NCBI GenBank assembly: GCA_020747065.1
Contig: JAGMVK010000007.1
Coordinates: 2,542,001-2,606,000, forward strand
Reading direction: 5' to 3'
DNA length: 64,000 bases
Source of the DNA: Cadophora sp. MPI-SDFR-AT-0126
Lineage: Eukaryota; Ascomycota; Leotiomycetes; Helotiales; Ploettnerulaceae
Shown here piece by piece: positions 61,960 through 64,000 of the stretch (the stretch's first letter is position 1; every line of letters begins with the position of its first letter). A program made the translations under genes and the position numbers. The notes beneath the pieces are model-generated. The model was not told where the DNA came from. It saw only the letters and a program-made list of their open reading frames with translations, and did not search any database.

Positions 61960-64000
61960 ATGCATTTGTCTGCTCAGATCGGATTTGTCTCTCTTCTCCT
62001 GGGCTTTCCCACAGCCTTCGCTCAATTTGATGGTTCGCGGTATCTCTGGTTCAATTCCAGCGCTCTCACTACTCGCAACAGCTTACCCGTCGGCAATGGC
62101 AGACTGGGAGGATTGATGTATTGCACGGATGTTGAGAGACTTGAATTAAACGAGAACTCATTCTGGAGTGGCACATATCTGAATCGAACCAACTCTCAGT
62201 CGGTCAGCAAGTATAGAGATATCCAACAGCACCTCGCTGAAGGCCAGATAACCTTGGGAGGAAATGAAGCGCTCCAGTATATGGGTGGAAATCCAACCGC
62301 CCCTCGAATGTATCAACCCCTTGTCAATCTCTTCGTCGAGCTCGGGCAGAAAGGCATCAGTCAAGACTATCAACGATGGCTTGATACATATGAGGGTTCT
62401 ACTGGATGCAACTACCTTTACAACGGTGTCAATTACACGTACGAGACTCATCCTCTGACTCCAGCTCATCTCACGTGCTGTACACCATACTGACAAGTCC
62501 TAGACGAGAACTGATCAGTTCTGCCCCAGCGGGTGTGCTTGCCTACAGATTGACGGCCGATAAAGCTCGGTCTCTTAATGCAAGCATCTACTTCAGTCGC
62601 AAGAGTTTCGTACAGGAGTCTACTGCTTCTGTGTCCGGTGAGGTCGGCTCGTTACAGATGAGGGCCACGTCGTCAGAAACAGACTACATGTACTTCACTG
62701 CTGGAGTTCGTGTTGTTGTTGATCAAGGTAAATCCAAATTCCCAGGATCCACTCATGCTTAATACTTGGCTTATCATTGATAGGCTCTGTCACAGCCGCC
62801 GGTGACAGAATCGTAGTCAGGGGAGCATCAACAATCGATGTATTCTTTGACGCAGAGACTTCATATCGACATAGCAGTAGAGCAGACTGGGAAGCGGCGG
62901 TCAATTCAACAATCGACGGCGTAAAAACCCAGGGCTATGATGATCTGAAAGCCAAAGCAATCAGCGCTTACAAAGGACTGACGGATCGAGTCAAACTAGA
63001 TATTGGAAAGTCGACAGGCACGAATGCACAACTGCCCACTGATGTTCGCTCTCTGAATTACCTGATAAGACCCGATGCGGACGTCCAATACCTCACCTTA
63101 CTATTCAATTATGGAAGACATCTATTAATCGCATCGTCCTCTAGCGAGTCTAGGAACCGCCCGTTGCCAGCTAATCTCCAAGGCCTGTGGAATGTTGCTT
63201 ATGCACCGTCGTGGGGCAGCAAGTATACCGTCAACATCAATCTACAGATGAACTACTGGGCATTGGATGTACTCAACTTAGGGGACCTTGGCGAGTCTCT
63301 GTGGAACCTTGTCGAGACTGCACAAAAGAAGGGCCAACGAGCTGCCCTCGAAATGTACGGATGTAGAGGATTTGTTGTGCACCACAACACTGACCTCTGG
63401 GGTGACGCTGCCCCAGTTGACAACGGGAATTCTTACACGGTTTGGCCGATGGGAGGTGCCTGGCTTGCGCTACATCTGATGGAGCATTACCGTTTTACTG
63501 CTGACAAAACGTTTCTCGCAAACCGTGCTTGGCCAGTCCTGATCGATGCAGCTGCCTTTTTCGATTGTGCTCATTTCGAATTTGACGGCTACTACACAAC
63601 TGGGCCATCCTGTTCTGCCGAGGCCACCTATTACATACCAGCTAATGCAACGAAGCCTGGTTCCATGACAGGAATTGCAATTGGCCCCACCATGGACAAC
63701 AGTATCCTCCACGAATTATTCTCAGCTATCATTGAAGCTGCCAGCGTGATCGGCTACACAGGCCCAATACTTAACAACGCAAAGACGTATCTTGGAAAGA
63801 TCAAGCCTCCTCAAATTGGATCGAAAGGTCAAATCCTCGAATGGTACCGCGAGTTCAACCAAACGGATCCGGGCCATCGACACTTCTCACCATTGTTCGG
63901 TCTGTATCCTGGGTCGCAATTGACACCTGTCAGGTCTACAGAGTTATCCACAGCGGCTGGTGTTCTACTCGACCAGAGGATGGGCAGCAACGGAGGAAGC
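61960..64000 (+). CDS. Secreted alpha-L-fucosidase, GH95, 3' end outside window
   Basis: This is an inverting glycosidase of the GH95 family, which mainly cleaves alpha-1,2-linked L-fucose (some members take L-galactose). Exons so far are 61960-62438, 62504-62727 and 62784 onward, with consistent phase and no stop before the window ends (about 640 residues seen). A signal peptide (HLSAQIGFVSLLLGFPTAFAQ) is followed by the N-terminal beta domain with LPVGNGRLGGLMYCTDVERL and LNENSFWSGTY. The catalytic (alpha/alpha)6 barrel has LQGLWNVAYAPSWGSKYTVN and NINLQMNYWALD, with the two Asn that position the water. It continues with VVHHNTDLWGDAAP, WPMGGAWLALHLMEHY, and PSCSAEATYY carrying the likely acid Glu. 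The remaining catalytic region and C-terminal domain lie beyond the edge. It pairs with the GH29 enzyme upstream. Confidence 0.93.

Noticed and set aside
1..64000. tRNA, rRNA, CRISPR arrays and intact transposons
   Set aside because: I looked for cloverleaf-like tRNA ends, spaced repeats and transposase or reverse transcriptase motifs and found none convincing.

Overview
This window is nuclear DNA of a filamentous ascomycete (Pezizomycotina). Its genes carry many short GT-AG introns of about 50-150 bp. It encodes a multimodular nonribosomal peptide synthetase (NRPS), a Zn2Cys6 regulator of the XlnR/Xyr1 type and secreted plant-cell-wall enzymes. I cannot name the species from the sequence alone.

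Left edge (1-5.7 kb): the 3' part of an FAD-dependent monooxygenase gene (+), then a secreted PL9-type pectate lyase (-), with gene-poor DNA around both.

Centre (5.7-37.4 kb): one NRPS gene of about 24 kb on the minus strand. Spliced, it reads as six exons and about 7,848 residues. The order is truncated C, A-T-E, C-A-T, C-A-T-E, C-A-T, C-A-T-E, C-T (no A domain), C-T (the last T lacks its serine). Epimerization domains in modules 1, 3 and 5 predict a D-L-D-L-D-L hexapeptide. From memory, this resembles the conserved NPS4/NRPS4 family, linked to fusahexin and surface hydrophobicity. A divergent ABCC-type transporter gene lies across a 2.5-kb intergenic region and probably exports the product.

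Middle (37.4-49.3 kb): mostly gene-poor DNA with an AT-rich island and a poly-C tract, one weak small gene, and a secreted, probably GPI-anchored lysophospholipase (phospholipase B).

Right end (49.3-64 kb): five neighbouring genes fit one pathway. They are a secreted GH29 alpha-L-fucosidase, an aldo-keto reductase of the sugar dehydrogenase type, an FucP-like (FHS family) sugar permease, an XlnR-like transcription factor, and a secreted GH95 alpha-L-fucosidase that runs off the window. I read this as an L-fucose release, uptake and oxidation cluster with its own regulator. This is the most interesting unit in the window. Tandem repeats lie in the intergenic DNA between the regulator and the GH95 gene. 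I saw no tRNA, rRNA, CRISPR or intact transposon.
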